Assembly (NCBI RefSeq): GCF_017980685.1
Contig: NZ_JACXXO010000018.1
Span: 50,768-114,767, forward strand
From: Pseudomonas iridis
GTDB taxonomy: Bacteria > Pseudomonadota > Gammaproteobacteria > Pseudomonadales > Pseudomonadaceae
Direction: 5' to 3'
DNA: 64,000 bases
Shown in pieces: positions 53,670 to 64,000 of the stretch. Position numbers and translations under genes: made by a program. The notes under the pieces are model-generated. The model saw only the letters and a list, made by a program, of their open reading frames with translations, was not told the DNA's origin and made no database searches. Each line of letters begins with the position of its first letter. Position 1 is the stretch's first letter.

Positions 53670-53819
53670 TTATAAAGTGTCCTCAACTTGCTACTTATTT
53701 GGCACTTTGGCTCCTGACGTCCAGTCGTAACCTGCAAGCCCGAAGTTCGAGCCTGACTGTTCAGCGCACCTGATGTAAGGTGGCCATCATCAAGGTGGCC
53801 ATGGATTGGAGTAAAGCAG

Positions 53820-55436
53820 TTGTTCAAAAAGTACGCATCCTACTTGAGCATTTGTTTGCTCGCAGCGCCGTTTGTCGCTTGTGCCGATGAATCACTGCCG
53901 CCATTGCAGACGCTGCCGACACCTCCTGCCGAAATGCCGGTCGAGTTGCAAAGTCCATTGCATGCCGTATTGATCGGTCTGCCACAGACCTGCCCGGCGC
54001 TCGCAAAGCAGCTCAGCGGCCCGTCGTTGCAACAGCTGCAAGCCTTCTATCAGCAGCAGGACTGGATGCCGGTATGGACCAGCGAGTCGGGACGATTGCA
54101 GGCTTTGCAAACGCAGTTGCCGCTGTTGGCCGACGATGGCCTCAGCCCGCAACGCTATCCGGTCGCGTTGGCCGCGCCGCAGGATGGCGAGTTGTGCGCC
54201 GATATCGATATCAGCCGCTATTACCTGCAAGCCCTTCAGGATCTGCATTACGGCCGTCTGCTGCAATCACACTTCGAGCCGTTGTGGCATGCCGATGACA
54301 CACCGCGTGACCGTCAGGCTGAACTGCTGGCGATTGCAGTGCCGGGGATGCATGACATTCCGGCGGCGTTCGACCTGGCCCGTCCGCACTTGGCGCAATA
54401 TCAGAAACTGCGCCAGCTCTACGCCGCACAACGCCTCACAGCCTTGCCGAAATGGCAGTCGGTGGGCAGCGGGCCGCTGTTGCGCCCCTCCATGGAAGAC
54501 AAGCGCGTGCCGGAACTGGCCCAGCGCTTGTACAGCGAAGGCTATCTGAGCCACGCGGTCGGCACCACCGACACTGTTTACGAAGGTGCGTTGGTGGACG
54601 CGGTGAAAAGCTTCCAGGTCAATCATTCGTTGCAGGCTGACGGTGTGGTCGGGCCGGGGACGATTGCCGAACTCAACATCAGCCCGCTGACCCGCCGTGA
54701 ACAACTGCGGGTCAACCTTGAACGTTTCCGTTGGCTGGCCCAGGACATGGAGCCCGATGTTTTGCTGGTTAACGTCGCAGCAGCGGAACTGACTTTGTAT
54801 CGGGGCGGCGAACCGGTGTGGCAGACGCGCACCCAAGTCGGCCGGGCCGAGCGCCAGACGCCGCTGCTCAAATCCCGCGTCACGCGCCTGACGCTGAACC
54901 CGACCTGGACCGTGCCGCCAACCATCTGGAAGGAAGACAAACTGCCGGAGATCCGCAAGGACCAGACCTTCCTCAGTCGGCATAATCTGCAAGTGCTGGA
55001 TGCCAACGGTCAGCCGTTGGCGGCCGCAGACATCGACTGGGACCACCCCGGCAACATCCTTTTGCGTCAGGACGCGGGGCCACGCAATCCGTTGGGACAG
55101 ATGGTCATTCGCTTCCCCAATCCGTTTTCGGTGTACCTGCATGACACGCCGAGCAAGGCGCTGTTCGACAAAGGGCCGCGGGCGTTCAGCTCAGGCTGCG
55201 TCAGGGTCGAGCACCCGATGCAATTGCGCGATCTGCTGCTCAGCCCTGCGGAAAGGGCACGCACCGAGACCTTGCTCGCCACCGGCGCCACCCATGAGTT
55301 TCGCTTGTCGGCGCCGGTGCCGATCCTGATGACCTACTGGACGGCGCAGGTCGACAGCGCCGGTCACGTGCGTTATTCGCCAGACATCTACAGCCGTGAC
55401 AGTGCCTTGTTGGTGGGCCTGGACCGCGCGCATTGA
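53820..55436 (+). CDS. L,D-transpeptidase with peptidoglycan-binding domain (YcbB/LdtD-like)
   Basis: The 538-residue protein uses a TTG start with GGAG 8 nt upstream; no better ATG fits the signal MFKKYASYLSICLLAAPFVA. Then come an N-terminal scaffold (LQAFYQQQDWMPVWTSESG), a PG_binding_1 repeat (ALVDAVKSFQVNHSLQADG, about 256-275) and the YkuD catalytic domain (about 310-490) with HDTPSKALFDKGPRAFSSGC (Cys460). It makes 3-3 peptidoglycan cross-links in the periplasm. Confidence 0.9.
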   Translation: MFKKYASYLSICLLAAPFVACADESLPPLQTLPTPPAEMPVELQSPLHAVLIGLPQTCPALAKQLSGPSLQQLQAFYQQQDWMPVWTSESGRLQALQTQLPLLADDGLSPQRYPVALAAPQDGELCADIDISRYYLQALQDLHYGRLLQSHFEPLWHADDTPRDRQAELLAIAVPGMHDIPAAFDLARPHLAQYQKLRQLYAAQRLTALPKWQSVGSGPLLRPSMEDKRVPELAQRLYSEGYLSHAVGTTDTVYEGALVDAVKSFQVNHSLQADGVVGPGTIAELNISPLTRREQLRVNLERFRWLAQDMEPDVLLVNVAAAELTLYRGGEPVWQTRTQVGRAERQTPLLKSRVTRLTLNPTWTVPPTIWKEDKLPEIRKDQTFLSRHNLQVLDANGQPLAAADIDWDHPGNILLRQDAGPRNPLGQMVIRFPNPFSVYLHDTPSKALFDKGPRAFSSGCVRVEHPMQLRDLLLSPAERARTETLLATGATHEFRLSAPVPILMTYWTAQVDSAGHVRYSPDIYSRDSALLVGLDRAH

Positions 55437-55439
55437 GCT

Positions 55440-55955
55440 TCAGCGGTCGCGGCGATTCCACAACACCCGCGCCAGCCACGCATCGATGCTCAACTTGCCG
55501 GCGCCGGCGAACACCAGTGGCACCAAGGCTGCCAGGTAAATCGCCGGCAGCTTGAAGTTGCCGAAGCCCTTGTTGGTGATCGCGTAACCCTGGGCCAGTT
55601 CGCTCAATGACGACCAGTCGGCAGGCCAGTGCGCGGCAGCGGTGGCGACGACGGTCACCACGATCAGCGAAATGGCCGAGACTCGCGTGCCGAAACCGAT
55701 AAGGATCGCCAAGGCGCAGATCAGCTCGGCCCACATCGACAGTTCCCAGTTCAGCGTCGACGGCAGGTGATCGAAGGGAAACGGGAATCTGTCCTGAATG
55801 TCTTCAAACCAGTTCTGCCCGTTGAACTTCTCGAGCCCCGACTCGAAAAATTCCCAGGCGATAAACACGCGCAGGGTCAGCGGCGCCAGCCAGGCACCGG
55901 CGCGGTCAAGGTTCAGGTGCAAGCCTTTGACGGCGCTCGAAAGGGTGGTGGTCAT
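55440..55955 (-). CDS. DoxX-family membrane protein
   Basis: The protein has 171 residues from ATG 55955, which has CGGAGA 6 nt upstream. Four hydrophobic helices are seen, with LTLRVFIAWEFFESGLEKF at the start and ALVPLVFAGAGKLSIDAWL at the end, typical of DoxX/YphA-type proteins. The role is often linked to redox or quinone homeostasis but is not established. It converges with the L,D-transpeptidase gene, leaving only 3 nt between the stops. Confidence 0.85.
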   Translation of the reverse strand: MTTTLSSAVKGLHLNLDRAGAWLAPLTLRVFIAWEFFESGLEKFNGQNWFEDIQDRFPFPFDHLPSTLNWELSMWAELICALAILIGFGTRVSAISLIVVTVVATAAAHWPADWSSLSELAQGYAITNKGFGNFKLPAIYLAALVPLVFAGAGKLSIDAWLARVLWNRRDR

Positions 55956-56105
55956 GGGGAATCTCCGGTGGATCGGGTGAGTGGGATCGACCGGGTGATT
56001 TGAGCGTTCGAGTGTATCGTTGGTGTGTCGCCACTGTGCGGATTTGTGCATTGGATGTGTCTGCCGCCTGGCGGTACACAGTGCGATACAGTCCACCGCA
56101 TTCCC

Positions 56106-56191
56106 CTGTAGGAGCTGCCGAAGGCTGCGATCTTTTGATTTTGTCTTTAAAAAACCAAATCAAAAGATCGCAGCCTTCGGCAGCTCCTACA
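56106..56191. repeat. REPIN, type B arms
   Basis: CTGTAGGAGCTGCCGAAGGC at 56106 and its mirror ending near 56191, with an A/T-rich loop. Confidence 0.9.
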
Positions 56192-56237
56192 TTGGGATAG
56201 TGTCTGGTCTTGGAACATGTGCGGAACGTGTAGACGC

Positions 56238-56329
56238 CATCGCTGGCAAGCCAGCTCCCACAGAGTCTAGCGGCGAACACAAGTTTTCCATCCGACACAA
56301 AACCTGTGGGAGCTGGCTTGCCAGCGATG
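56238..56329. repeat. REPIN, type A arms
   Basis: CATCGCTGGCAAGCCAGCTC at 56238 and its mirror ending GCTTGCCAGCGATG at 56329. It sits only 46 bases from the previous REPIN, so the DoxX-AlkA gap carries two of different types in tandem. Confidence 0.9.
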
Positions 56330-56343
56330 AACGATGATGCGGT

Positions 56344-56967
56344 CTACGGCTTGGCCACCCGCCACAAATACCACGCCGCCACCGTCCGATACGGACTCCA
56401 GCCCAAACCAATCTCAACCATCTGCTTACGCGTCGGCTGCACCTCCAACCCCTTCAACCGCCGATACCCCTCGCGCACGCCAAAATCATCCGCCGGCAAG
56501 ATGTCCATCCGCTCAAGGCTGTAAATCAACAGCATCTCCACCGTCCAGCGCCCGACCCCGCGCAGGCTGACCAGTCGCTCGATCAGCGCTTCATCATCCA
56601 TCGCCAACGCCGTGGCGTAATCCGGCACCACGTCATCCAGCGTCGCTTGGGCGATTCCTTGAATTGTCGCAATCTTGCCCGCCGAAAACCCACAGCTGCG
56701 CAGTTGATCAAACCCGGTTGCGAGGATTTGCTCCGGTCGCGGAAACGATTGTCCGGGAAACAACCCGACCAACCGACCGACAATCGCATCTCCAGCCTTG
56801 GCATGCAGTTGCTGATAGGCAATCGCCCGCACCAGCGATTCGTACGGGTCGCGCGCCGGATGCGGTTGATGCAGGCAAGGGCCGACAGCGGAGATGAGTC
56901 GCTGCCAGTCGGTATCGAGCGCGGCGAGGAACTCGCTTTGCGCTCGATAAGTGTCGTGCGGGGCCAT
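56344..56967 (-). CDS. alkA: DNA-3-methyladenine glycosylase II
   Basis: The 207-residue protein is the short form without the extra N-terminal domain of E. coli AlkA. It removes alkylated bases from DNA. The helix-hairpin-helix LVSLRGVGRWTVEMLLIYSL and the catalytic aspartate in ILPADDFGVREGYR (about 170-183) are clear. It lies 31 nt after ada on the same strand, so both adaptive-response genes are probably cotranscribed. Confidence 0.93.
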   Translation of the reverse strand: MAPHDTYRAQSEFLAALDTDWQRLISAVGPCLHQPHPARDPYESLVRAIAYQQLHAKAGDAIVGRLVGLFPGQSFPRPEQILATGFDQLRSCGFSAGKIATIQGIAQATLDDVVPDYATALAMDDEALIERLVSLRGVGRWTVEMLLIYSLERMDILPADDFGVREGYRRLKGLEVQPTRKQMVEIGLGWSPYRTVAAWYLWRVAKP

Positions 56968-56998
56968 CGAAATCCTTCTTGTCGGTTGATCCGGGCAA

Positions 56999-58081
56999 TC
57001 AGAAAGCCAGTTGTTGCGTGAGCTGTACGGCGGCGTTTTCCAGCCTCAACAGAAACGCCTTGCGCGGCTGCCCTCCACCATAGCCGGTCAGCGAGCCGTC
57101 CGCGCCGATCACCCGATGGCACGGCACCACAATCGACAGACGATTTTGCCCGTTGGCCAGGCCCACTGCACGACTGGCGCCGGGTTTGCCCAGGCTGGTG
57201 GCAACGGCGCCGTAGGTGCTGGTGTGCCCGTAGGGGATTTGCTGCAGGGCCGACCAGACTTGCCGGGCGAACTCGCTGCCGGGCAGGTGCAAGGCGACGG
57301 TAAACGCGGTCAAGCGGCCGGCGAAATATTGCGCCAGCTCACGTTCGATCTGCTGCAAATGCGCGTTATGCCCCGGTGCGACCACGTAGCCATAGCGGTT
57401 CTGCAACTCCTCGACTTCCCGGGTCAATGCCGGCCGGTCGAGGAACTCCAGCAACACCAGACCGCGTTGCTCCGCCATGGCGATCATCGGGCCCAGCGGC
57501 GTGGTCAGTCGGGTAAACAACAGCGGTTCACTTTGGGCGGTGCGGCCCGGGGTGATGTGGAATGACTTCTGGAAAGCATCGCGAAACCCACTGAGTGATT
57601 CATACCCGGAATCGAACGCTGCGTGGTCGATCGAGGTGCCTTGCTTGATCCCGCCCAGCGCCATGCCCAGGCGCCGGGTACGCAGCCAGGCATGGAACGT
57701 CATGCCGAAATGCTGCTTGAACCAGCGCCGCAGCTTCAGCGGCTCAATGCCTTCGGCGAGCAATTGCGCATCGCTCCAGCGCAACTCGGGGTCAGCGTCG
57801 ACGGCCGCGAGCAAACGCTGTATCCAGTCCGGTGCAATGGCCGCAGCGTCCAGCGGTTTGCAGCGCAGGCAGGCGCGGTAACCGGCGGTCATGCATTCAT
57901 CGGCATGGGCGAAGAACTCGACGTTTTCCGGTTTCGGTTTGCGTGCGGTGCAACTGGGACGGCAGAAGATCCCGGTGGTTTTTACGGCCGTGAAGAACAC
58001 GCCTTCATAGGCAGTGTCGCGTTCGAGCATGGCGCGGACCATCTCGGCATGGGGCGGCAGGGCGGCGGTTTGTATGTTCAT
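56999..58081 (-). CDS. ada: Ada: O6-methylguanine-DNA methyltransferase and alkylation-response regulator
   Basis: It has 360 residues from ATG 58081. The N-terminal zinc domain has Cys40, 44, 71 and 74 (GIFCRPSC; ACLRCKP), Cys40 being the phosphotriester acceptor. An AraC-type DNA-binding domain (about 85-185) has SIDHAAFDSGYESLSGFRDA. The C-terminal transferase has the acceptor Cys321 in VVPCHRVIG, matching the E. coli position. Methylated Ada activates ada and alkA, which follows directly. Confidence 0.95.
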   Translation of the reverse strand: MNIQTAALPPHAEMVRAMLERDTAYEGVFFTAVKTTGIFCRPSCTARKPKPENVEFFAHADECMTAGYRACLRCKPLDAAAIAPDWIQRLLAAVDADPELRWSDAQLLAEGIEPLKLRRWFKQHFGMTFHAWLRTRRLGMALGGIKQGTSIDHAAFDSGYESLSGFRDAFQKSFHITPGRTAQSEPLLFTRLTTPLGPMIAMAEQRGLVLLEFLDRPALTREVEELQNRYGYVVAPGHNAHLQQIERELAQYFAGRLTAFTVALHLPGSEFARQVWSALQQIPYGHTSTYGAVATSLGKPGASRAVGLANGQNRLSIVVPCHRVIGADGSLTGYGGGQPRKAFLLRLENAAVQLTQQLAF

Positions 58082-58156
58082 GGGGTGAGAGTAAAACCAG
58101 ATTCTCGATGGCTCCACCGAAAAATCGACAATGAATTCCGGCTGACGCTGAACTAT

Positions 58157-58242
58157 TGTAGAGGCTGCCGCAGGCAGCGCTCTTTTGACGTTGATTTTTA
58201 AAAAACAAGATCAAAAGATCGCAGCCTGCGGCAGCTCCTACA
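58157..58242. repeat. REPIN, type B arms, left arm diverged
   Basis: The left arm TTGTAGAGGCTGCCGCAGGC (58157-) has a changed core compared with the right arm CTGCGGCAGCTCCTACAGGG (58226-). They still pair over most of their length. Confidence 0.85.
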
Positions 58243-58264
58243 GGGTTTGTGAGGCACTGAATCC

Positions 58265-58678
58265 ATGCATCCGTTCGTCATTCAACATATTGATCACATA
58301 GTGCTGCGCGTTGCCGACTTGCAACGCAGCATCGATTTTTACAGCCAGGTGTTCGGCGCCGAGGTGGTCAAACACAATGAGCCGCTGGGTCTGGTGCATT
58401 TGCGCGCCGGCACGTCGATGATTGATCTGGTCGATCTGCAAGGCGAACTCGGGCGCAAGGGCGGCGGAGCGGCGGGTACGGAACGACGCAACGTCGATCA
58501 CTTCTGCCTGCGCGTCGAGCCATTCGATGAAGCGGCTCTGATCGAGCACTTGCGGGCACACGGCCTTGGCGTGGAAAAAGCCGCCACCCGCTTCGGTGCC
58601 GAGGGCAACGGCTTGTCGCTGTACTGTTTCGACCCGGATGGCAATCAGGTCGAACTCAAAGGTCCGTCGCAGACTTAA
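58265..58678 (+). CDS. VOC (glyoxalase/bleomycin-resistance fold) protein
   Basis: The 137-residue single-copy VOC protein begins MHPFVIQHIDHIVLRVADLQ with the metal-ligand histidine in IDHIVLRV and later has NVDHFCLRVEPFD and CFDPDGNQVELKG. The family includes lyases, isomerases and dioxygenases; the substrate is unknown. It lies after a REPIN, and a further 233 bases separate it from bphO. Confidence 0.88.
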   Translation: MHPFVIQHIDHIVLRVADLQRSIDFYSQVFGAEVVKHNEPLGLVHLRAGTSMIDLVDLQGELGRKGGGAAGTERRNVDHFCLRVEPFDEAALIEHLRAHGLGVEKAATRFGAEGNGLSLYCFDPDGNQVELKGPSQT

Positions 58679-58829
58679 GCCCGCTTCGCAGGCCCATACA
58701 GTCAGGCGGTGCCGTCGCGGTACAGCAACCCCAGGCGCATCAAATCGGGTCGAACTTTTCGCGTCAGAAGGAACTCTGAAATGTCCGAGGGCCGTGGTTT
58801 CGTCTGAAAAAAACGATCTGCGCGGTCAG

Positions 58830-58866
58830 AAATGTCGTTTGACGTGTAAGATTTCACGCGACATTT
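58830..58866. promoter_or_regulatory. Inverted repeat and possible promoter of bphO
   Basis: AAATGTCG (58830-58837) and CGACATTT (58859-58866) are exact mirror halves with 21 bases between, and CGTG..CACG lies inside. A TTGACG that could be a -35 box falls at about 58839. The block is 46 nt before bphO and is a candidate operator. Confidence 0.45.
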
Positions 58867-58911
58867 TTACACCCCGAATGGCCCCAGGCGGCCTCACCAA
58901 GAGCGACATAC

Positions 58912-59522
58912 ATGCAAGCAAAGGCCCGTGAGGTTTATGTGCCACCGGTGCTGCAAGATTTGCGGGCCGGCACTGCCGAACTGCACATCGCACTGGAAAA
59001 ACGCCTTCCTTTTTTCTCCGATACTCTCGATTTACCTGCTTTCAAGCGCTTGATAGCGGCCTATTACGGCTTCTATTTCCCGCTGGAAAACGCATTGCAG
59101 CGCAGTGGTTCAGTCCCCGACGATTTCGACCTGACGCCACGCCTCAAAACCCATACATTGCGCGGCGATCTGCAAGCGTTGGGGCTAGCGCCCGCTTCGC
59201 TGGAAAACCTGCCGATCTGCGATCAGTTGCCCGTGATTGATTCGAGCGCCGCGTGCCTGGGTGTGCTGTACGTGCTCGAAGGCGCAACCCTTGGCGGACA
59301 GATCCTGCGTCGAGAAATCTCCGCACGGTTGGGCCTGGAAGCAGACAACGGCGCTGCCTTCCTCGATGTCTACGGCGCTGCCACCGGCCGTCGCTGGCGC
59401 GAATTTATCGAATACCTGGGCAATCGCCCGATGCACGCCGATGAGCGCGAAGCCGTTGTGATCGCGGCGCAAACCACATTCAGTTGCTTCGAGCGCTGGC
59501 TCGAATGCCAGGAGGTATTGGC

Positions 59523-59526
<4 letters not shown>
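58912..59526 (+). CDS. bphO: Biliverdin-producing heme oxygenase
   Basis: The 204-residue heme oxygenase makes biliverdin, the chromophore of the phytochrome encoded next. The proximal histidine is His25 in TAELHIALEKRL. The distal glycine helix is seen as LYVLEGATLGGQIL (about 118-131). The gene overlaps bphP by 4 nt (ATGA), so the two products are made together. Confidence 0.94.
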
Positions 59527-61760
<2,234 letters not shown>

Positions 61761-61782
61761 TCCAATAGCCTGCACCCTTGCC

Positions 61783-61870
61783 CCTGTAGGAGCTGCCGCA
61801 GGCTGCGATCTTTTGATATTGATTCTAAAAAAAGTCAAAAGATCGCAGCCTGCGGCAGCTCCTACAGGGG
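61783..61870. repeat. REPIN, type B arms
   Basis: CCTGTAGGAGCTGCCGCAGG and its mirror, both of the CCGCAGGC subtype, after the bphP stop. Confidence 0.9.
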
Positions 61871-61966
61871 TTAGTCGTTTCAGTGTCAGGGTGATTTTCT
61901 TCAATACCGCCGATGAGACGCTGGTTACCTTGAGCACCTTGTTCCTCGTTTTGAAGCAGGTGTGCG

Positions 61967-62554
61967 ATGAGTCTTGTTCTTTCGATGGCGGCGTTTGCTC
62001 TGGCAGCGTCCATTACCCCCGGCCCGGTCAACATCGTGGCGCTGAGCTCCGGTGCGCAGTTCGGCTTTCGCGCCAGCCAGCGGCATGTCCTTGGCGCGAC
62101 GCTGGGGTTTGTGCTGCTACTGGTGCTGATGGGATTGGGCCTGCACGAAATCCTCAAGCTCTGGCCATTCATGACCCGCGTGGTGCAACTGGCCGGGGTG
62201 GCGTTTCTGCTGTTCATGGCCTGGAAGCTCGCGACCGATGACGGGCAACTGAATGCCGGCGACTCGGGGCGTGCCCCATCCATGCTCTATGGCGCAGTCA
62301 TGCAATGGCTCAATCCGAAGGCCTGGCTGGCTTGCGTCGCCGGCATGGGCGCGTTTGTTGCTGATGGTGAGGCACGGTTGGTTTGGCAGTTTGCGGCGGT
62401 GTATCTGGTGATCTGTTATGTGTCGGTGGGCTGCTGGGTCTATGCCGGGACGTTTTTGCGTGGGTATCTGGCTAATCCGGCGGGGATGCGCCTGTTCAAT
62501 CGGCTGATGGCGGGGTTGTTGGTCGTGAGCGCGGTTTATCTGTTGCTACAGTAG
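61967..62554 (+). CDS. LysE/RhtB-family amino-acid exporter
   Basis: The 195-residue membrane protein has six hydrophobic helices and the family start AASITPGPVNIVALSSGAQF, then GATLGFVLLLVLMGLG and AVMQWLNPKAWLACVAG. It probably exports an amino acid or homoserine lactone-like compound. It is convergent with the AraC regulator at 62589. The substrate is unknown. Confidence 0.9.
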   Translation: MSLVLSMAAFALAASITPGPVNIVALSSGAQFGFRASQRHVLGATLGFVLLLVLMGLGLHEILKLWPFMTRVVQLAGVAFLLFMAWKLATDDGQLNAGDSGRAPSMLYGAVMQWLNPKAWLACVAGMGAFVADGEARLVWQFAAVYLVICYVSVGCWVYAGTFLRGYLANPAGMRLFNRLMAGLLVVSAVYLLLQ

Positions 62555-62588
62555 TTGCTTGAAGATCTTTTGATTTTGAACGACCCGG

Positions 62589-63422
62589 TCAGCCGCGATA
62601 CTGGCCGGGCGTCGCTGCCAGATGCTGTTTGAACGCCCGTTGGAAATGCGCCTGATCGGCAAACCCCGCCTCCAGCGCCACATCGGCAATCAACTGTCCG
62701 CTGCGTAATCGCTCGCGAGCGAACTGGATGCGTTGGTTGACCAGAAAAGCATGCGGCGTCATGCCAAAATGTTGCTTGAAGGCGCGGATCAGGTAGGACG
62801 GTGACAGCTGCGCCGCGCGGCAAATGTCATCCAGGCTCAGCAGATCGGTGCAGTGTTCACGGATGTAGTCGGCGGCACGTTCCAGCTTGAAATTCGGCTC
62901 GCGCACCGGCTGTTGCGCCGGGTTCAGGCGCAATTGCAGATCGGTGAAAAACTCCACCGCTGCGCTCTGTTTGCGCAGGGCATCCTGCTGGTGGTCGACG
63001 AGGATTTCATACAAATCGTTGAGGTCGTCGAACAGGCTGGCATCGTTGACATGGGTGGTCGCAAACCGGCGAAATTCAAGCTCCACACCGAAACCCAGTT
63101 GATGTTGCAGATCGGTCAGCCAAGGTGTCTCGACATACAGCATCAGGTACGACCACGGCTGATCATCAATCGGATTACACGCGTGCACATCACCAGGATT
63201 CATCAGCACCACAGTGCCGGCAGCGACCTCGAACTGTGCTTGCTCATGCACATACGTGCTGCGCCCGGCAGTGATCGCACCAATGGAAAAATGCGCGTGG
63301 GAATGCCGCGCGTAACACACCTCGCGACCATCGGCGATGGCCCGCGCCTCAATGAAGGGCAGGGCCTCATCACGCCAGAAGCGCGGGGCTTTTTCAGGGT
63401 TTTTGGCGGCAGCGTGTTTCAT
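62589..63422 (-). CDS. AraC-family regulator with cupin sensor
   Basis: It has 277 residues; the second of two adjacent ATG codons (63422) suits the AAGGA site best. The N-terminal AraC-binding/cupin domain has HSHAHFSIGAITAG and VVLMNPGDVHACNP. The C-terminal HTH has LLSLDDICRAAQLSPSYLIR and QRIQFARERLRSG. It is convergent with the LysE gene and probably controls it, as in many such pairs. Confidence 0.88.
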   Translation of the reverse strand: MKHAAAKNPEKAPRFWRDEALPFIEARAIADGREVCYARHSHAHFSIGAITAGRSTYVHEQAQFEVAAGTVVLMNPGDVHACNPIDDQPWSYLMLYVETPWLTDLQHQLGFGVELEFRRFATTHVNDASLFDDLNDLYEILVDHQQDALRKQSAAVEFFTDLQLRLNPAQQPVREPNFKLERAADYIREHCTDLLSLDDICRAAQLSPSYLIRAFKQHFGMTPHAFLVNQRIQFARERLRSGQLIADVALEAGFADQAHFQRAFKQHLAATPGQYRG

Positions 63423-63477
63423 CATCGTCCTTCCCGGCAGGCCAGCGCCCGAGTGTATTAGCTCTGGCCGGCAAAGG

Positions 63478-63630
63478 CTCGTTGCAGTCTGTAGTCAGAC
63501 CGGTAATTTTCGCGTGAACGAAGATCGAGCAGTAGCACCTCGCGGCGGCTTCAGCCTGATTGCCGAACCACAGGCACGGGGTGAGTTTTTGAAAGCGTTG
63601 CACGGCAGTCGTCCTCGGCAGGTAAGACAT
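63478..63630 (-). pseudogene. Remnant of a PhnB-like VOC gene
   Basis: Residues 13-47 of this frame read FQKLTPCLWFGNQAEAAARC and on to IFVHAKITGLTT. This is the usual N-terminus of 3-demethylubiquinone methyltransferase-like/PhnB VOC proteins. The similarity then stops and the frame ends in unrelated residues. The gene is truncated to about a quarter of normal length. It lies in the decayed zone before the IS element. Confidence 0.7.
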
Positions 63631-63747
63631 GCTGGATTAACAGCGTAGTCAGTCCTTCGTCGATTAGTGGTGCCGTAGATCGATTTAAACTGGCGTGCGG
63701 GAATGTGTTTACGCACGGTACACATGGGTGAACAGAGGAGATCCACC

Positions 63748-63874
63748 ATGGACCGATTCACGGGCGGTTGCCTATGCGGCGACATTCGCTTCGAAGCTTC
63801 AGGGCAACCTTACCGCGTGGGACTTTGCCATTGTCTCGACTGCCGCAAACGCCACGGAGCGTTGTTTCATGCCT
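63748..63874 (+). pseudogene. GFA-family gene, 5' fragment cut by an IS element
   Basis: The ATG at 63748 has GAGGAG 7 nt upstream. The frame MDRFTGGCLCGDIRFEASGQ continues to CHCLDCRKRHGALFHA, the zinc-binding cysteines of the GFA (glutathione-dependent formaldehyde-activating/CENP-V) fold. After codon 42 the sequence changes abruptly to the end of an IS3-type element and the frame stops at 63915. The rest of the gene is probably beyond the element. Confidence 0.85.
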
Positions 63875-64000
63875 TGATCTGGTCAAATGATACTGGACAC
63901 GGTTATAGGGTTTAGGTCATTTCTCATGCTGCCAAGGCTTCCATTGCTACCGGAGTTCGATATCCGTTGTGGCTGTGCAGCCTGATCCGATTGTAATAAT
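63875..64000 (-). mobile_element. IS3-family insertion sequence, end of the element (partial)
   Basis: The likely end is TGATCTGGTCAAATGATACT followed by GGACAC (from 63875), with the TG..TGGACAC form of many IS3-type terminal repeats. A transposase C-terminus lies inside. The element continues past base 64000. Target duplication cannot be seen without the other end. Confidence 0.8.
63924..64000 (-). CDS. IS3-type transposase (OrfB), C-terminal end, partial
   Basis: The last 24 residues are readable on the minus strand: YYNRIRLHSHNGYRTPVAME and then ALAA before the stop at 63924. This is the typical rve-integrase tail of IS3-family OrfB (YN.RRLHS..GY.TP). The start is outside the window. No orfA is in view. 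Confidence 0.88.
   Translation of the reverse strand, partial: YYNRIRLHSHNGYRTPVAMEALAA

Overview
The window looks like a chromosomal segment of a fluorescent-group Pseudomonas. The evidence is GC-rich coding, dense REP/REPIN repeats of the types typical of that group, a pseudomonad-style polyamine catabolism set, a bphO-bphP bacteriophytochrome pair and many conserved pseudomonad small proteins. No rRNA, tRNA, CRISPR array or phage was seen. At the right edge an IS3-family element runs off the window.

Layout. 0.1-4 kb: a periplasmic molybdenum aldehyde oxidase operon (paoABC type, minus strand). 4-7.5 kb: small hypothetical genes, a DUF1428 protein and thpR. 7.5-18.5 kb: one polyamine regulon. 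It holds a putrescine/spermidine ABC importer (potGHIF order), puuD divergent from puuA, then puuC, puuB and a Cro/cupin regulator of the PuuR type. Together these import a polyamine, gamma-glutamylate it, oxidise it and release GABA. 18.6-27 kb: small genes, including a 59-residue Cys-rich protein and a 95-residue protein with a strongly structured leader, then an HD hydrolase, an AbrB-type membrane protein and a tripartite efflux operon.

27.8-42.2 kb: a visibly more AT-rich surface-polysaccharide island. It has wecB (interrupted by an in-frame stop), wecC, a 1718-residue methyltransferase/coiled-coil/double-glycosyltransferase protein, a DUF6270 reading frame that appears frameshifted from a heparinase-like reading frame, a lipoprotein, a membrane protein with a degenerate kinase-like tail, and two GT4 glycosyltransferases. 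No flippase, polymerase or initiating transferase is visible, so the island must depend on genes elsewhere.

42.3-46.3 kb: a DeoR-type regulator and a second PuuB-like/PuuA-like pair, preceded by two overlapping micro-ORFs. 46.5-64 kb: mostly core genes (bestrophin, moaA, CAP protein, cell-wall hydrolase, LysR regulator beside an MFS gene with an internal amber codon, two L,D-transpeptidases, DoxX, ada-alkA, bphO-bphP, LysE, AraC). It ends in a scar zone with a VOC-gene remnant and a GFA-family gene cut by the IS3 element.

The most unusual material is the polysaccharide island (a possible methyltransferase/coiled-coil length ruler fused to glycosyltransferases, plus the pseudokinase-like membrane protein), the switch-like leader at 19.3-19.4 kb, the tandem micro-ORFs before the second glutamylpolyamine synthetase, the 177-179 bp composite repeats, and several genes broken by single-base changes.
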